Assembly: GCF_001679485.1 (NCBI RefSeq)
Contig: NZ_LZOZ01000019.1
Coordinates: forward strand, 1 to 64,000
DNA: 64,000 nucleotides
Origin: Haemophilus sp. CCUG 60358
Lineage (GTDB): Bacteria > Pseudomonadota > Gammaproteobacteria > Enterobacterales > Pasteurellaceae
Direction of reading: 5' to 3'
The notes beneath the pieces were generated by a model. That model did not search any database and was not told the origin of the DNA. It was given only the letters and a program-made list of their open reading frames with translations. Numbering within the stretch: position 1 is the first letter of the stretch; the number at the start of each line of letters is the position of its first letter. Below are positions 1 through 9,586 of the stretch, piece after piece. The translations under genes and the position numbers were made by a program.

Positions 1-15
1 TTTGGGGTCAGATCA
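1..15 (-). mobile_element. Terminal fragment of a third IS3-family copy (window edge)
   Basis: The first 15 bases match the transposase-start end of the two complete IS copies further along (TTTGGGGTGCAGATCA there; here one G is missing). The body of this element would lie to the left of the window. It abuts the loop and right arm of an inverted uptake-word terminator (TTTTAACCGCACTTTTT, 19-35), the same sort of target used by the other copies. Short match, so moderate confidence. Confidence 0.6.
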
Positions 16-45
16 AATTTTAACCGCACTTTTTATTTTTATTGA

Positions 46-1236
46 TTAAAGCACTTTCACAATACTTTCACACAAATAACGAATATTGTCTTCAGTGATA
101 CCGGCCACATTGATACGACCAGAACGAACAGCGTAAATCGCAAATTCTTCTTTTAAGCGATCAACTTGCTCAGGTGATAAGCCGCTGAAAGAGAACATAC
201 CGTTTTGTTCCATGATAAAGCTGAAATCTTGTTCTGCACCGTATTCTTTTAATAACTGAACGAATAAATGACGCATTTTTTTGATGCGTTCACGCATTTC
301 AGTCAATTCATTTTCCCATTCTTGACGAAGTTGTGGATCATTTAACACCGTTGCTACAGTCGCACCACCGTGAGATGCTGGGTTAGAGTAGAGGGTACGA
401 ATAATTGATTTCACCTGTGTTAATGCAGTTGAAGCAATTTCTGCATTTTCAGCCACAAGGGTAAAGGCACCAACACGCTCATTGTATAAACCAAAGTTTT
501 TAGAGAATGAACTCGCCACTAATAATTCTTTATGATTTGATGCAAATGCACGTAAACCGTAAGCATCTTGGTCTAAGCCATTTGCTAAACCTTGATAAGC
601 AAAGTCAAAGAGTGGTAACCAGCCGTTTTTCGCTGAAAGCGCGGCTAATTCTTGCCATTGTTCTGGGGTTGGGTCAATACCAGTTGGGTTGTGGCAGCAA
701 CCGTGTAAAAGCACGACATCGCCTTCGCTTGCTTGGCTTAAATCTTCAAGTAAATGTTCCCAGTCAAGGGCTTTGCGTTCAGCATCATAATAACGATATT
801 CACGAATCGTCATGCCCACCGCATTGAAAATTGCATTGTGGTTAGGCCATGTTGGTGTACTAATCCACACATTTTGTGCTTTGGTTTGGCGTTTAATGAA
901 TTCTGCCGCAATGCGTAGTGCACCTGTGCCACCTAAACTTTGCGCAGTTCTTGCACGGTTTGCTTTAATGACTTCGGAATCTTTACCGAAAAGGAGCTCT
1001 TTTGTGCGTTCGTTATAATCGGCAATACCATCGATAGTCAGATAGTTTTTAGTCTTTTCGTTATCAAATAAGCGTTTTTCGGCTTCTTTTACCGCGCGCA
1101 TAATCGGCGTTGTACCTTGTGCATCTTTATAAACGCCAATACCTAAATTGATTTTATTTTCACGCGTTTCTGATTTGAATGCTTCGCCTAAGCCTAAGAT
1201 AGGATCGGCCGGAGCCGCTTTGATATGTTCAAACAT
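46..1236 (-). CDS. aspC: Aromatic/aspartate aminotransferase (class I, PLP-dependent)
   Basis: A 396-residue fold-type I aminotransferase interconverting aspartate (and probably aromatic amino acids) with their 2-oxo acids in the cytoplasm. Seen in the sequence: the N-terminal [16 protein letters not shown] typical of AspC/TyrB, the substrate-domain NPTG motif inside CCHNPTG, and the PLP lysine in SSFSKNFG near residue 246 followed by the conserved NERVG. The length matches the enterobacterial enzyme. It is the last gene on the minus strand of this stretch, separated from purK by an inverted uptake-word terminator, so it is probably transcribed alone. AspC and TyrB cannot be told apart reliably by eye; the call is certain at family level. 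Confidence 0.93.
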   Translation of the reverse strand: MFEHIKAAPADPILGLGEAFKSETRENKINLGIGVYKDAQGTTPIMRAVKEAEKRLFDNEKTKNYLTIDGIADYNERTKELLFGKDSEVIKANRARTAQSLGGTGALRIAAEFIKRQTKAQNVWISTPTWPNHNAIFNAVGMTIREYRYYDAERKALDWEHLLEDLSQASEGDVVLLHGCCHNPTGIDPTPEQWQELAALSAKNGWLPLFDFAYQGLANGLDQDAYGLRAFASNHKELLVASSFSKNFGLYNERVGAFTLVAENAEIASTALTQVKSIIRTLYSNPASHGGATVATVLNDPQLRQEWENELTEMRERIKKMRHLFVQLLKEYGAEQDFSFIMEQNGMFSFSGLSPEQVDRLKEEFAIYAVRSGRINVAGITEDNIRYLCESIVKVL

Positions 1237-1319
1237 AGCTTTTCCTTATGTATGTGTTGTGAGATGAGTAATTTTATACTTCAGCCGATAGATTTTATCA
1301 AGAAGAACCTGATAAAAAT

Positions 1320-1372
1320 CAACCGCACTTTGATGTTTTTAGATATTCATCAAAAAAGTGCGGTTGTTTTTT
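1320..1372 (-). terminator. Inverted uptake-word terminator downstream of purK
   Basis: AACCGCACTTTGATG and CATCAAAAAAGTGCGGTT form an imperfect inverted repeat of two opposed uptake words, with A/T runs on both sides. It ends purK transcription before aspC. Confidence 0.75.
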
Positions 1373-1375
1373 TGA

Positions 1376-2464
1376 TTATTTTAATTTCTCAATTGCCCAA
1401 TTTAAACCAGATTGATAGTCTTCAGGGAGTTCGTGACGAAGTTTTTCAAGCTGTTGGATAATGATCGTTTTGTCTGGATGCGTTATATTGATATGACCTA
1501 ATTTTCTACCTAGACGAACTTCCTTGCCATACCAATGTAATTGGGAGAAAGGGGTGTTCAACCATTGTGGATTATGTTCTGTGCCAATTAAATTAACCAT
1601 GACACTTGGTGCAATGGGTTGTAATGACGGTGTAGGTAAATCTAACAAGGCTCGTAGATGCAATTCAAATTGACTGATAGCACAACCTAATTGTGTCCAA
1701 TGTCCACTGTTATGCACGCGAGGAGCGAGTTCATTAATTAATAATTTATCCCCCACCACAAAGCATTCCATCGCCATTACGCCGACATATTCAAGCTTAT
1801 CCATGATTTTTCCTAGCATAGATTCCGCCTGAATTTGTTGGCTTTGTTGTTGCGGGAATGAAATATCTGTCACACTGTAACGTAAAATACCATTTTGCTG
1901 TAGGTTATGTGTCACTGGATAGAAACGTTTTTCACCATTTTTAAATCTAGCGCCTACAATAGACACTTCATAATCAAAAGGAATGAATTTTTCTGCGATA
2001 ACTTCACCGAATAAATCGTCCGTAATGTCACGTTGATTATTTTCAGTAATAATCCATTGACCACGACCGTCATAACCACCAGTACGACGTTTAACCACGA
2101 CTTTTTCACCCACGTTTTTAAATACTTCAGACCATTGCGTTTTATCTTTTAATAAACACCATGGCGAGGTGGAGAGACTGAGTTCATCCAGTAAAGATTT
2201 TTGGGTGAAGCGATCAGCCAATAAGCCAAAAACATTCTGATTAACGAAATTCTTATGATGACCTAATAACTTGGTTAACGGTGTTTTTTCCCAACGTTCA
2301 ATTTCTGCGGTGATGATGGCATCTTGGGGTAAATCAAATACGGGTGCATTGAACTCAAGCGGTTGAACCTGAATATCTAAAGGTGCGCCTGCATAACGTA
2401 ACATTCTGCCAAGTTGACCATTACCAAGCACATAAACAGTAGGATATAGGGTAGAGTTTTGCAT
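1376..2464 (-). CDS. purK: N5-carboxyaminoimidazole ribonucleotide synthase
   Basis: PurK uses ATP and bicarbonate to carboxylate AIR to N5-CAIR in purine synthesis; PurE then rearranges the product. The protein begins with the dinucleotide-fold motif VLGNGQLGRML and is an ATP-grasp enzyme, with the conserved VVKRRTGGYDGRGQW strand and the INELAPRVHNSGHWT catalytic segment near the middle. The frame could also start 4 codons upstream (ATG at 2476). I chose the ATG at 2464 because the family normally starts only a few residues before VLGNG. It lies directly downstream of purE on the same strand, the usual purEK order, so the PurR-controlled promoter above purE should drive both. Confidence 0.95.
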   Translation of the reverse strand: MQNSTLYPTVYVLGNGQLGRMLRYAGAPLDIQVQPLEFNAPVFDLPQDAIITAEIERWEKTPLTKLLGHHKNFVNQNVFGLLADRFTQKSLLDELSLSTSPWCLLKDKTQWSEVFKNVGEKVVVKRRTGGYDGRGQWIITENNQRDITDDLFGEVIAEKFIPFDYEVSIVGARFKNGEKRFYPVTHNLQQNGILRYSVTDISFPQQQSQQIQAESMLGKIMDKLEYVGVMAMECFVVGDKLLINELAPRVHNSGHWTQLGCAISQFELHLRALLDLPTPSLQPIAPSVMVNLIGTEHNPQWLNTPFSQLHWYGKEVRLGRKLGHINITHPDKTIIIQQLEKLRHELPEDYQSGLNWAIEKLK

Positions 2465-2496
2465 AAAATTTCTCATCAAATCTAGCTAAAAAAGCA

Positions 2497-2518
2497 ACCG
2501 CACTTTAAAAAGTGCGGT
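2497..2518 (-). terminator. Short inverted uptake-word hairpin between purE and purK
   Basis: ACCGCACTTT and AAAGTGCGGT are separated by only two bases, a near-perfect hairpin inside the purE-purK gap. With few following U residues it may attenuate transcription rather than stop it, which would set the PurE:PurK ratio (inference). Confidence 0.55.
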
Positions 2519-2534
2519 CAAATTTAAAGGTGTT

Positions 2535-3029
2535 TTATGTACGAGGATCAGGATTATCCAATACCATATTGGTTTGATTTTCGCGGAATACTTGTAGGCG
2601 AGCGAATAACGCATCATCCCAACCTGCAAGAATTTGTGCAGCGAGCAATCCTGCATTCGCTGCACCAGCAGGGCCAATCGCTAACGTACCGACAGGAATG
2701 CCTTTCGGCATTTGTACGATAGAATAGAGACTATCAACACCGCTTAACATAGAACTTTTAACAGGGACACCCAATACAGGCACAAGCGTTTTAGCCGCAA
2801 TCATACCGGGTAAATGTGCTGCACCACCTGCACCCGCAATAATCACTTTGTAACCATTTTTTTGTGCATTTTCGGCAAATTCAAACAGCTTGTCGGGGGT
2901 TCGATGTGCGGAAACGACTTCAACATGATATGCCACATTGAGTTCATCTAAAATTTGAGTGGCTTCTTGCATGGTTGCCCAATCGCTTTTTGAGCCCATC
3001 ACAATAGCAATTTGTGCGGTATTTGACAT
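2535..3029 (-). CDS. purE: N5-carboxyaminoimidazole ribonucleotide mutase
   Basis: A 164-residue class I PurE, which converts N5-CAIR to CAIR in de novo purine synthesis and works as an octamer. Seen in the sequence: the phosphate-binding [10 protein letters not shown] near the N-terminus, the [10 protein letters not shown] catalytic histidine segment, and [11 protein letters not shown]. First gene of a purEK unit. A perfect PurR operator core lies 60-75 bp upstream, so purine repression is expected. The start is the only ATG consistent with the family N-terminus; the ribosome-binding site is poor and AT-rich. Confidence 0.96.
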   Translation of the reverse strand: MSNTAQIAIVMGSKSDWATMQEATQILDELNVAYHVEVVSAHRTPDKLFEFAENAQKNGYKVIIAGAGGAAHLPGMIAAKTLVPVLGVPVKSSMLSGVDSLYSIVQMPKGIPVGTLAIGPAGAANAGLLAAQILAGWDDALFARLQVFRENQTNMVLDNPDPRT

Positions 3030-3064
3030 ATTTTTAAAAATTTATCTAATAAAAAACGATGCGT

Positions 3065-3094
3065 AGAATAGCATATTTATCTACTTTTAAGCAA
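3065..3094 (-). promoter_or_regulatory. Probable purEK promoter
   Basis: On the minus strand a -35-like TTGCTT (3089-3094) and a -10-like TATTCT (3065-3070) are 18 bp apart. The -35 element overlaps the PurR box, so bound repressor would block RNA polymerase. Placement is by eye. Confidence 0.5.
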
Positions 3095-3104
3095 ACGTTT
3101 GCTA
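3089..3104. promoter_or_regulatory. PurR operator
   Basis: AAGCAAACGTTTGCTA contains the perfect palindrome GCAAACGTTTGC, the core of the PurR consensus (ACGCAAACGTTTGCGT). It lies upstream of purE and between purE and the divergent pepN. Confidence 0.85.
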
Positions 3105-3190
3105 TATGGTAAAAACTGAAAATTCCATTGCAAGTTTTGTCATAAAATCTTATCCTAATACGAGTTTTTTTCTTAGAAATAGAGCAGATT

Positions 3191-5800
3191 ATGTTAGCTA
3201 AAGCGAAATATAGAAAAGATTACAAACAACCTGATTTTACGGTTACGGATATTTTCCTTGATTTTCAATTAGATCCTAAGCATACCGTTGTCACTGCAAA
3301 AACAACCTTCCAACGTTTAAATGATGAAGCAACCCATCTACGATTAGATGGTCATGGCTTCCAATTTGCCTCCATTAAGTTCAATGGCGAAGATTTCAAA
3401 CATTATCATCAAGACCACGAAAGTTTAACGTTAGATTTAACCAATCAAAGTGCGGTCAATTTTGAGCTTGAAATTGTGACGAATCTAGAGCCTGCACAAA
3501 ACACCTCTTTACAAGGGCTTTATCAATCTGGCGAGGGCATTTGTACACAATGTGAAGCAGAAGGTTTCCGTCAAATCACTTATATGCTTGATCGCCCAGA
3601 TGTATTGGCTCGCTATACAACCAAAATTACCGCCGATAAGACTAAATATCCTTACTTACTTTCTAATGGTAATCGCATTGCAAGTGGTGAATTAGAGGAC
3701 GGTCGTCATTGGGTTGAATGGAATGACCCATTCCCGAAACCAAGCTATTTATTCGCTTTAGTGGCGGGTGATTTTGATTTATTACAAGATACCTTTACAA
3801 CAAAAAGTGGTCGTGAAGTGGTCTTAGAGCTTTATGTTGACCGTGGAAATCTTGATCGCGCCTCTTGGGCGATGGAAAGTCTGAAAAAAGCCATGAAATG
3901 GGATGAAGACCGTTTCAATTTAGAATATGACTTAGATATTTACATGATTGTTGCTGTGGACTTCTTCAATATGGGGGCCATGGAAAATAAAGGGTTGAAT
4001 ATCTTTAACTCTAAATTTGTGTTGGCAAATCCACAAACAGCAACCGATGATGATTATCTCGCTATTGAAAGCGTGATTGCACATGAATATTTCCATAACT
4101 GGACAGGAAATCGTGTAACTTGCCGTGATTGGTTCCAATTAAGTTTGAAAGAAGGTTTAACGGTTTTCCGTGATCAAGAGTTTTCATCTGACACAGGTTC
4201 TCGAGCAGTCAATCGTATTAATAACGTGAAATTCTTACGTACGGTACAATTTGCTGAAGATGCAAGCCCAATGTCACACCCAATTCGCCCTGAAAAAGTC
4301 ATTGAAATGAATAACTTCTATACCGTGACCGTATATGAAAAAGGGGCAGAAGTGATTCGTATGTTGCACACCTTATTAGGTGAACAAGGTTTCCAAAAAG
4401 GGATGCAACTCTATATTGCTGAAAACGATGGTAAAGCGGCAACCTGTGAAGATTTTGTGTCTGCAATGGAACGTGCGAATGATGTTGATTTAGCTCAATT
4501 CCGTCGTTGGTATAGTCAATCAGGTACGCCAGAATTATTGATTAGCGATGCGTATGATGAACAAACTCATACTTATCATTTAACCGTTTCGCAATCTACG
4601 CCGCCAACTGCGGACCAAATGGAAAAAGTAAACTTACATATTCCATTGAAAATTGCACTTTATGATGCCAAAGGCACGAAACAAATGTTACAGCATAACG
4701 GTGAGTTGCTAAGCGATGTGTTAAATGTGACAGAAAAAGATCAAGTGTTTGAGTTCCATGGTATTTATGGTCGCCCAATTCCTGCGTTGTTATGTGATTT
4801 TTCTGCACCGGTGAAACTGGATTATGATTACACCACAGAGCAGTTATTAGGTTTGCTTAAATTTGCTGATAACCAATTTGCTCGTTGGGATGCAGCACAA
4901 ATGCTCTTTACTCAAGAATTGCGTCGTAATGTGGCGCATTTCCAACAAGGCGAAGCCTTTGACATTTCACCCGATGTTTTGACCGCACTTGCGCATGTAT
5001 TGGAAAATTACGAACAAGATATCGAATTAGCTACATTAATTCTAACCTTGCCAAAAGACATTGAGTTTGCAGAAAGCTTTAAAACGATTGATCCAGATGG
5101 CATTGCAGCCGCAAGAGAATTTATGTTGGTACAAATCGCAGAATACTTGAAAGAAGATTTATTGCGTATTTACACCCATACTCGTCTTGAAGATTATCGA
5201 GTGACGCAAGAAGATATTGCTTTACGAGCAATACGTAATCTTTGTTTAAGTTATTTAGCTTACACCAATCTAGGCAATACTGTGGTGCAAAAACATTACA
5301 ATAATGCCAATAATATGACGGATACTTTAGCAGCATTAAATATGGCAACCAAAGCGGCATTACCTTGTCGTGATGCCTTGTTGGCCGATTTTGAACAAAA
5401 ATGGCAACATGATGGCTTAGTGATGGATAAATGGTTTGCTTTGCAAGCAACTCGCCCAGATGAAAACGTATTGGAAATTGTACAAGTGTTAATGGATCAC
5501 CCAAGTTTTAACTTCAATAATCCAAACCGTTTACGTTCATTAGTGGGGAGCTTTGCAAATCACAACTTAAAAGCGTTCCATCATATCAGTGGTTCAGGCT
5601 ATCGTTTCTTAACCGATGTTTTAATTCGTTTAAATGAAACAAATCCACAAGTGGCTGCGCGTTTAATTGAGCCATTAATTCGTTTCTCTCGTTTTGATGC
5701 ACAACGTCAAACGTTAATGAAACGTGCTTTAGAGCGCTTAAGTGTTGTTGAAGAACTCTCGAAAGATTTATTCGAGAAGATTGAAAAAGCCTTGCAATAA
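3191..5800 (+). CDS. pepN: Aminopeptidase N (M1 zinc metallopeptidase)
   Basis: An 869-residue cytosolic M1 aminopeptidase that removes N-terminal residues during peptide turnover. The exopeptidase signature GAMEN occurs near residue 261. The zinc site HEYFH lies near residues 297-301, with the third ligand (Glu of NxxKEGLT) shortly downstream. The all-helical C-terminal domain of the family follows, and total length equals the E. coli enzyme. It is divergent from purEK and ends in a strong terminator, so it is probably monocistronic. Confidence 0.97.
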   Translation: MLAKAKYRKDYKQPDFTVTDIFLDFQLDPKHTVVTAKTTFQRLNDEATHLRLDGHGFQFASIKFNGEDFKHYHQDHESLTLDLTNQSAVNFELEIVTNLEPAQNTSLQGLYQSGEGICTQCEAEGFRQITYMLDRPDVLARYTTKITADKTKYPYLLSNGNRIASGELEDGRHWVEWNDPFPKPSYLFALVAGDFDLLQDTFTTKSGREVVLELYVDRGNLDRASWAMESLKKAMKWDEDRFNLEYDLDIYMIVAVDFFNMGAMENKGLNIFNSKFVLANPQTATDDDYLAIESVIAHEYFHNWTGNRVTCRDWFQLSLKEGLTVFRDQEFSSDTGSRAVNRINNVKFLRTVQFAEDASPMSHPIRPEKVIEMNNFYTVTVYEKGAEVIRMLHTLLGEQGFQKGMQLYIAENDGKAATCEDFVSAMERANDVDLAQFRRWYSQSGTPELLISDAYDEQTHTYHLTVSQSTPPTADQMEKVNLHIPLKIALYDAKGTKQMLQHNGELLSDVLNVTEKDQVFEFHGIYGRPIPALLCDFSAPVKLDYDYTTEQLLGLLKFADNQFARWDAAQMLFTQELRRNVAHFQQGEAFDISPDVLTALAHVLENYEQDIELATLILTLPKDIEFAESFKTIDPDGIAAAREFMLVQIAEYLKEDLLRIYTHTRLEDYRVTQEDIALRAIRNLCLSYLAYTNLGNTVVQKHYNNANNMTDTLAALNMATKAALPCRDALLADFEQKWQHDGLVMDKWFALQATRPDENVLEIVQVLMDHPSFNFNNPNRLRSLVGSFANHNLKAFHHISGSGYRFLTDVLIRLNETNPQVAARLIEPLIRFSRFDAQRQTLMKRALERLSVVEELSKDLFEKIEKALQ

Positions 5801-5833
5801 TTGCTATAAATTTATTTTATATCCAATTAATTT

Positions 5834-5870
5834 AATACGGGATATCTAGAAGATATCCCGTATTTTTTTT
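5834..5870 (+). terminator. Terminator after pepN
   Basis: AATACGGGATATC and GATATCCCGTATT pair perfectly around a short loop and are followed by a run of Ts: a classical rho-independent terminator. Confidence 0.88.
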
Positions 5871-5960
5871 CAAATTTGTTAACTATATCAATCTTTTCTT
5901 TTATTCACTTTGATAAAATAGAAAACGGCATTTCGCCGTATTAGTTAATAAGGATTTTAT

Positions 5961-7571
5961 ATGAAAACATACAAAACATCAGTGCTGGTCAGTATGATGC
6001 TTGGCATTTTTTCAACAACAGCATTTTCTGCCACTGTACCTGCTGGTACGCCACTTTCTGACACTCAAGTCTTCCGTCAAAACACACATAGTGATCCTGG
6101 TTCTCTTGATCCCCAATTGGTACAAGAAAATACCGCTGCCCAAATTGTGATTGATTTATTTGAAGGGTTAATTTGGTTGGATGAAAATGGTCAAGTGCAG
6201 CCTGCACAAGCAGAAAAATGGACAGTCTCTGACGATGGGAAAATTTATACCTTTTCATTGCGTGATGCAAAATGGTCGGACGGTACACCAGTAACTGCTC
6301 GAGATTTTGTGCTAGGTTGGCAACGTGCAGTTGATCCTAAATTTGGTAGCCCTAATGCCAATTATTTAACAAAGGCACATATTTTAAATGCAGAAGAAGT
6401 GATGCAAGGTAAAATGCCATTAAATGAATTAGGCATTAAAGCACTTAATGATAAACAAGTTGAAGTTACTCTTACCCAAGCTACACCTTATTTCTTGCAA
6501 TTACTTGCGTACCCTACGACATTCCCTGTACCACATCATAAATTGGCTCAATTGGGTGATAAATGGGCGACAGCTCAAAATATAGTAAGCAATGGAGCCT
6601 ATCAATTAAAGCAATGGACGATTAATGAGAAAATTACAGCGGAACGTAATCCACTTTATTGGAATGATAAAAATACGCTCATTAATACTTCTGAATATCT
6701 ATTTCAAGAAAGTTTAGCTTCTGCATATCAACGATACCAAGCTAAAGAATTGGATTTAACTTGGGTACCAGTAGAACAGATTCCACATATTCAAAAACAC
6801 ACACCGGATGCACTGATTGTCGTGCCTCGATTAACCACGGAATTCTATACATTCAACGTGGCTAAACCTCCATTTGATAATGAAAAAGTACGCAAGGCGT
6901 TATATCTTACCTTAGATAGATCATTGATTGCCGAGCATATTATTGGTTTGCGCAAACCAGCAGCAACATTGACACCACCAGAAGTTGATGGTTTTAATGC
7001 GCCAAATATTGCTGAATTAAATCAGCCATTAACAGAAAGAATAGCGCAGGCTAAAAAATTATTAAATGAAGCGGGGTATAGTGAAAAAAAACCGCTTCAA
7101 TTTGAAATTTTTTATAATAAGTATGCAACTCATGAAAAAGTGGCGTTGGCGCTCGCTTCTGAATGGAAGAAACAATTAGGTGCAGATGTAAAATTACGTA
7201 CGATGGAATGGAAAACCTACTTGGGTGAACGCAATGTCGGTAATTTCCAATTATCCCGTATGTCTATTGATGCTGAATACAATGAACCGTCTGCATTTCT
7301 CAATTCTTTGCTTTCTACATCACCAGAAAATGTGGGGCAGTGGAAGAACAAAAAATTTGATCAAGTCATGAAAGATGCGCAAAGTACTTTAAATGACAAA
7401 ACTCGTGCTGATTTATATCAACAAGCCGAGCAGCTTATTGCGGAGCAAGCACCTTTAATACCGATTTTCTATTCACCGTTGATCAAAGTAATTAATCCAG
7501 CAGTAGGTGGGTTCCCAATGCATAATCCACAGGATTATGTTTATACTAAGGAGCTTTATATTCGTAAGTAG
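5961..7571 (+). CDS. Periplasmic oligopeptide-binding protein (OppA-like, orphan)
   Basis: A 536-residue class C (SBP family 5) solute-binding protein. A Sec signal peptide (MKTYKTSVLV... cleaved near AFSA) is followed by the family start GSLDPQLVQENTAAQI. In the middle is the conserved AERNPLYWND block, and near the C-terminus is the stretch QAEQLIAEQAPLIPIFY. It should bind oligopeptides in the periplasm for an Opp-type importer. No permease or ATPase genes are next to it, so it is an orphan that would have to share a transporter encoded elsewhere (inference). Its ATG is preceded by AAGGA. Confidence 0.88.
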   Translation: MKTYKTSVLVSMMLGIFSTTAFSATVPAGTPLSDTQVFRQNTHSDPGSLDPQLVQENTAAQIVIDLFEGLIWLDENGQVQPAQAEKWTVSDDGKIYTFSLRDAKWSDGTPVTARDFVLGWQRAVDPKFGSPNANYLTKAHILNAEEVMQGKMPLNELGIKALNDKQVEVTLTQATPYFLQLLAYPTTFPVPHHKLAQLGDKWATAQNIVSNGAYQLKQWTINEKITAERNPLYWNDKNTLINTSEYLFQESLASAYQRYQAKELDLTWVPVEQIPHIQKHTPDALIVVPRLTTEFYTFNVAKPPFDNEKVRKALYLTLDRSLIAEHIIGLRKPAATLTPPEVDGFNAPNIAELNQPLTERIAQAKKLLNEAGYSEKKPLQFEIFYNKYATHEKVALALASEWKKQLGADVKLRTMEWKTYLGERNVGNFQLSRMSIDAEYNEPSAFLNSLLSTSPENVGQWKNKKFDQVMKDAQSTLNDKTRADLYQQAEQLIAEQAPLIPIFYSPLIKVINPAVGGFPMHNPQDYVYTKELYIRK

Positions 7572-7586
7572 TGTTATCTAAGCACC

Positions 7587-7634
7587 TTTCGTTGCATATA
7601 CATTGCTTTCATTTTAAAATGCTATGCAACGAAA
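7587..7634 (+). repeat. Inverted repeat after the OppA-like gene
   Basis: TTTCGTTGCATA and TATGCAACGAAA are 12-bp perfect arms separated by about 24 bp, lying just before an uptake-word terminator. It may stabilise the 3' end of the mRNA; it lacks a U tract of its own. Confidence 0.6.
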
Positions 7635-7643
7635 TTTTCAGCT

Positions 7644-7673
7644 AAAGTGCGGTTAATTTTGACCGCACTTTCC
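7644..7673 (+). terminator. Inverted uptake-word terminator
   Basis: AAAGTGCGGT, an 8-base spacer, then ACCGCACTTT. It separates the OppA-like gene from pyrD. Confidence 0.75.
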
Positions 7674-7707
7674 ATTTACAGTGAACTATCCTGAGAGATA
7701 AACGAGT

Positions 7708-8727
7708 ATGTATTCTTTGATCCGTAAAGCCATCTTTTCCCTTGATCCTGAAACCGCCCATGATTTAGTAATTAAATCATTGCATTTAGCGGGTAAATCG
7801 CCTTGTCAATTTTTATTGAAGCAGCTTTTGGCTTGTCCACAAGGTACGCCTAAGCAAGTAATGGGCATTACGTTTAAAAATCCTATTGGATTAGCAGCGG
7901 GCGCAGATAAAAATGCTGAGGCTATTGATGGCTTTGGTGCGATGGGATTTGGTTTTATTGAAGTCGGTACGGTTACGCCTTTAGCGCAAGAGGGAAATGC
8001 TAAGCCTCGTCAATTCCGTTTAGTGGAAGCGGAAGGGATTATTAACCGTAATGGATTCAATAATTATGGCATTGATTATGTGGTCGAGAATGTTAAAAAG
8101 GCAAAATTTGATGGCGTAATTGGGATTAATATTGGCAAAAATAAAATCACGCCCCTTGAAAAGGGGAAAGATGATTACCTATTTTGCCTAAACAAAGCCT
8201 ATAACTATGCGGATTATATTACGGTAAATATTTCATCACCGAACACACCGGATTTGCGCCAATTGCAGTATGGTGATTATTTTGATGATTTACTGCAAAG
8301 TGTAAAACAGCGCCAAAAAGTATTAGCTGAGCAATATAATAAATATGTGCCGATTGCAGTAAAAATTGCACCTGATTTATCCGAGACTGAGCTCGTTCAA
8401 ATTGCTGATACGTTACTTCGTAATCAAATGGATGGGGTAATTGCCACTAATACAACTATTTCACGCGACAACGTCACAGGTTTGAAAAATGCGGAACAAC
8501 AAGGCGGCTTAAGTGGAAAACCGTTACAGCAGAAAAGTACAGAAATTATACGAAGATTACATCAAGAACTGAAAGGACAAATCCCTATTATTGGGAGTGG
8601 TGGTATTGACGGTGTACAAAACGCACAGGAGAAGATTGAAGCGGGTGCTGAATTGTTACAAGTTTATTCAGGTTTGATTTATCACGGTCCAAGCTTAGTT
8701 AAAGAATTAGTAAAAGCGATCAAATAA
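7708..8727 (+). CDS. pyrD: Dihydroorotate dehydrogenase (quinone), class 2
   Basis: A 339-residue FMN enzyme oxidising dihydroorotate to orotate with membrane quinone. The N-terminal helical extension (about residues 1-40) that binds the membrane is present, marking class 2. Seen in the sequence: the FMN-binding [11 protein letters not shown], the substrate motif NRNGFNNYG, and the [11 protein letters not shown] loop with the catalytic serine. GSGGI then [16 protein letters not shown] complete the barrel. The following rnm gene starts immediately after the stop codon, so the two are co-transcribed. Confidence 0.96.
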   Translation: MYSLIRKAIFSLDPETAHDLVIKSLHLAGKSPCQFLLKQLLACPQGTPKQVMGITFKNPIGLAAGADKNAEAIDGFGAMGFGFIEVGTVTPLAQEGNAKPRQFRLVEAEGIINRNGFNNYGIDYVVENVKKAKFDGVIGINIGKNKITPLEKGKDDYLFCLNKAYNYADYITVNISSPNTPDLRQLQYGDYFDDLLQSVKQRQKVLAEQYNKYVPIAVKIAPDLSETELVQIADTLLRNQMDGVIATNTTISRDNVTGLKNAEQQGGLSGKPLQQKSTEIIRRLHQELKGQIPIIGSGGIDGVQNAQEKIEAGAELLQVYSGLIYHGPSLVKELVKAIK

Positions 8728-9555
8728 ATGACAAAAAAATATGATTTACATTGCCATAGTACGGCTTCAGATGGTATTTTAACGCCTACGGCGCTTGTAC
8801 AACGAGCTCATGAACAAGGCGTCAATGTGCTCGCTTTATGTGATCACGACACTGTGATGGGCATTGATGAAGCCAAACTCGAAGCCGATAAATTAGGTAT
8901 TGAGCTAATTAATGGCGTGGAAATTTCAACGAATTGGGAAGGTCGTGGCATCCATATTGTTGGATTAAATTTTGATAAAACGCATCCTAAAATGACCGCA
9001 CTTTTAGCCGAACAAAAATCACTGAGAGAAAAAAGAGCGGTTGAAATTGGCCACAAATTAGAAAAAGCAGGTGTCCCCAATGCCTATGAAGGCGCAAAAG
9101 CGTTGGCTAATGGGGAAGTGACTCGTGCGCATTATGCGCGTTATTTGGTACAAATCGGCAAGGTTTCAAATGATGGGCAAGCCTTTAAGCGTTATCTAGG
9201 CGGTGGAAAATCGTGTTTTGTCAAAGCTGAATGGGTGGATATTCCAACGGCGATTGAGACGATTCATACGGCAGGTGGCGTTGCCGTCATTGCTCATCCT
9301 ATGCGCTATAACATGACAGGTAAATGGATTCGTCGATTAATTGTTGATTTCAAACAATGGGGCGGTGATGGCATGGAAGTCGCAGATAGTGGACAGACCA
9401 AAGATCAGCGTCAATATCTTGCGCGTTTAGCTAATGAATATGACTTAGCCGCCTCTTTAGGGTCAGACTTTCATTTTCCTTGCGGATGGATTGAATTAGG
9501 AAAGAATTTGTTTTTACCTGAAGAGGTAAAAACAATTTGGACATTATTTGAATAA
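8728..9555 (+). CDS. rnm: PHP-domain 5'-3' exoribonuclease (RNase AM; YciV/TrpH family)
   Basis: A 275-residue PHP-fold metal-dependent phosphoesterase. All four metal-binding blocks are visible: DLHCHSTASDG near the N-terminus, CDHDT near residue 38, NGVEIST, then AHPMRY and SDFHFP in the C-terminal half. In E. coli the family member trims 5' ends of 5S and other rRNAs and short RNAs; older literature calls it TrpH. The ATG directly abuts the pyrD stop, implying translational coupling. Confidence 0.9.
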   Translation: MTKKYDLHCHSTASDGILTPTALVQRAHEQGVNVLALCDHDTVMGIDEAKLEADKLGIELINGVEISTNWEGRGIHIVGLNFDKTHPKMTALLAEQKSLREKRAVEIGHKLEKAGVPNAYEGAKALANGEVTRAHYARYLVQIGKVSNDGQAFKRYLGGGKSCFVKAEWVDIPTAIETIHTAGGVAVIAHPMRYNMTGKWIRRLIVDFKQWGGDGMEVADSGQTKDQRQYLARLANEYDLAASLGSDFHFPCGWIELGKNLFLPEEVKTIWTLFE

Positions 9556-9556
9556 T

Positions 9557-9586
9557 AAAGGGCGGTCAATCCGCCCTTGTTTTTAT
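9557..9586. terminator. Terminator between rnm and the LysR gene
   Basis: AAGGGCGG and CCGCCCTT form a perfect stem around TCAAT, followed by TGTTTTT. It sits between convergent genes and can serve rnm; the LysR stop codon lies just past it. Confidence 0.8.
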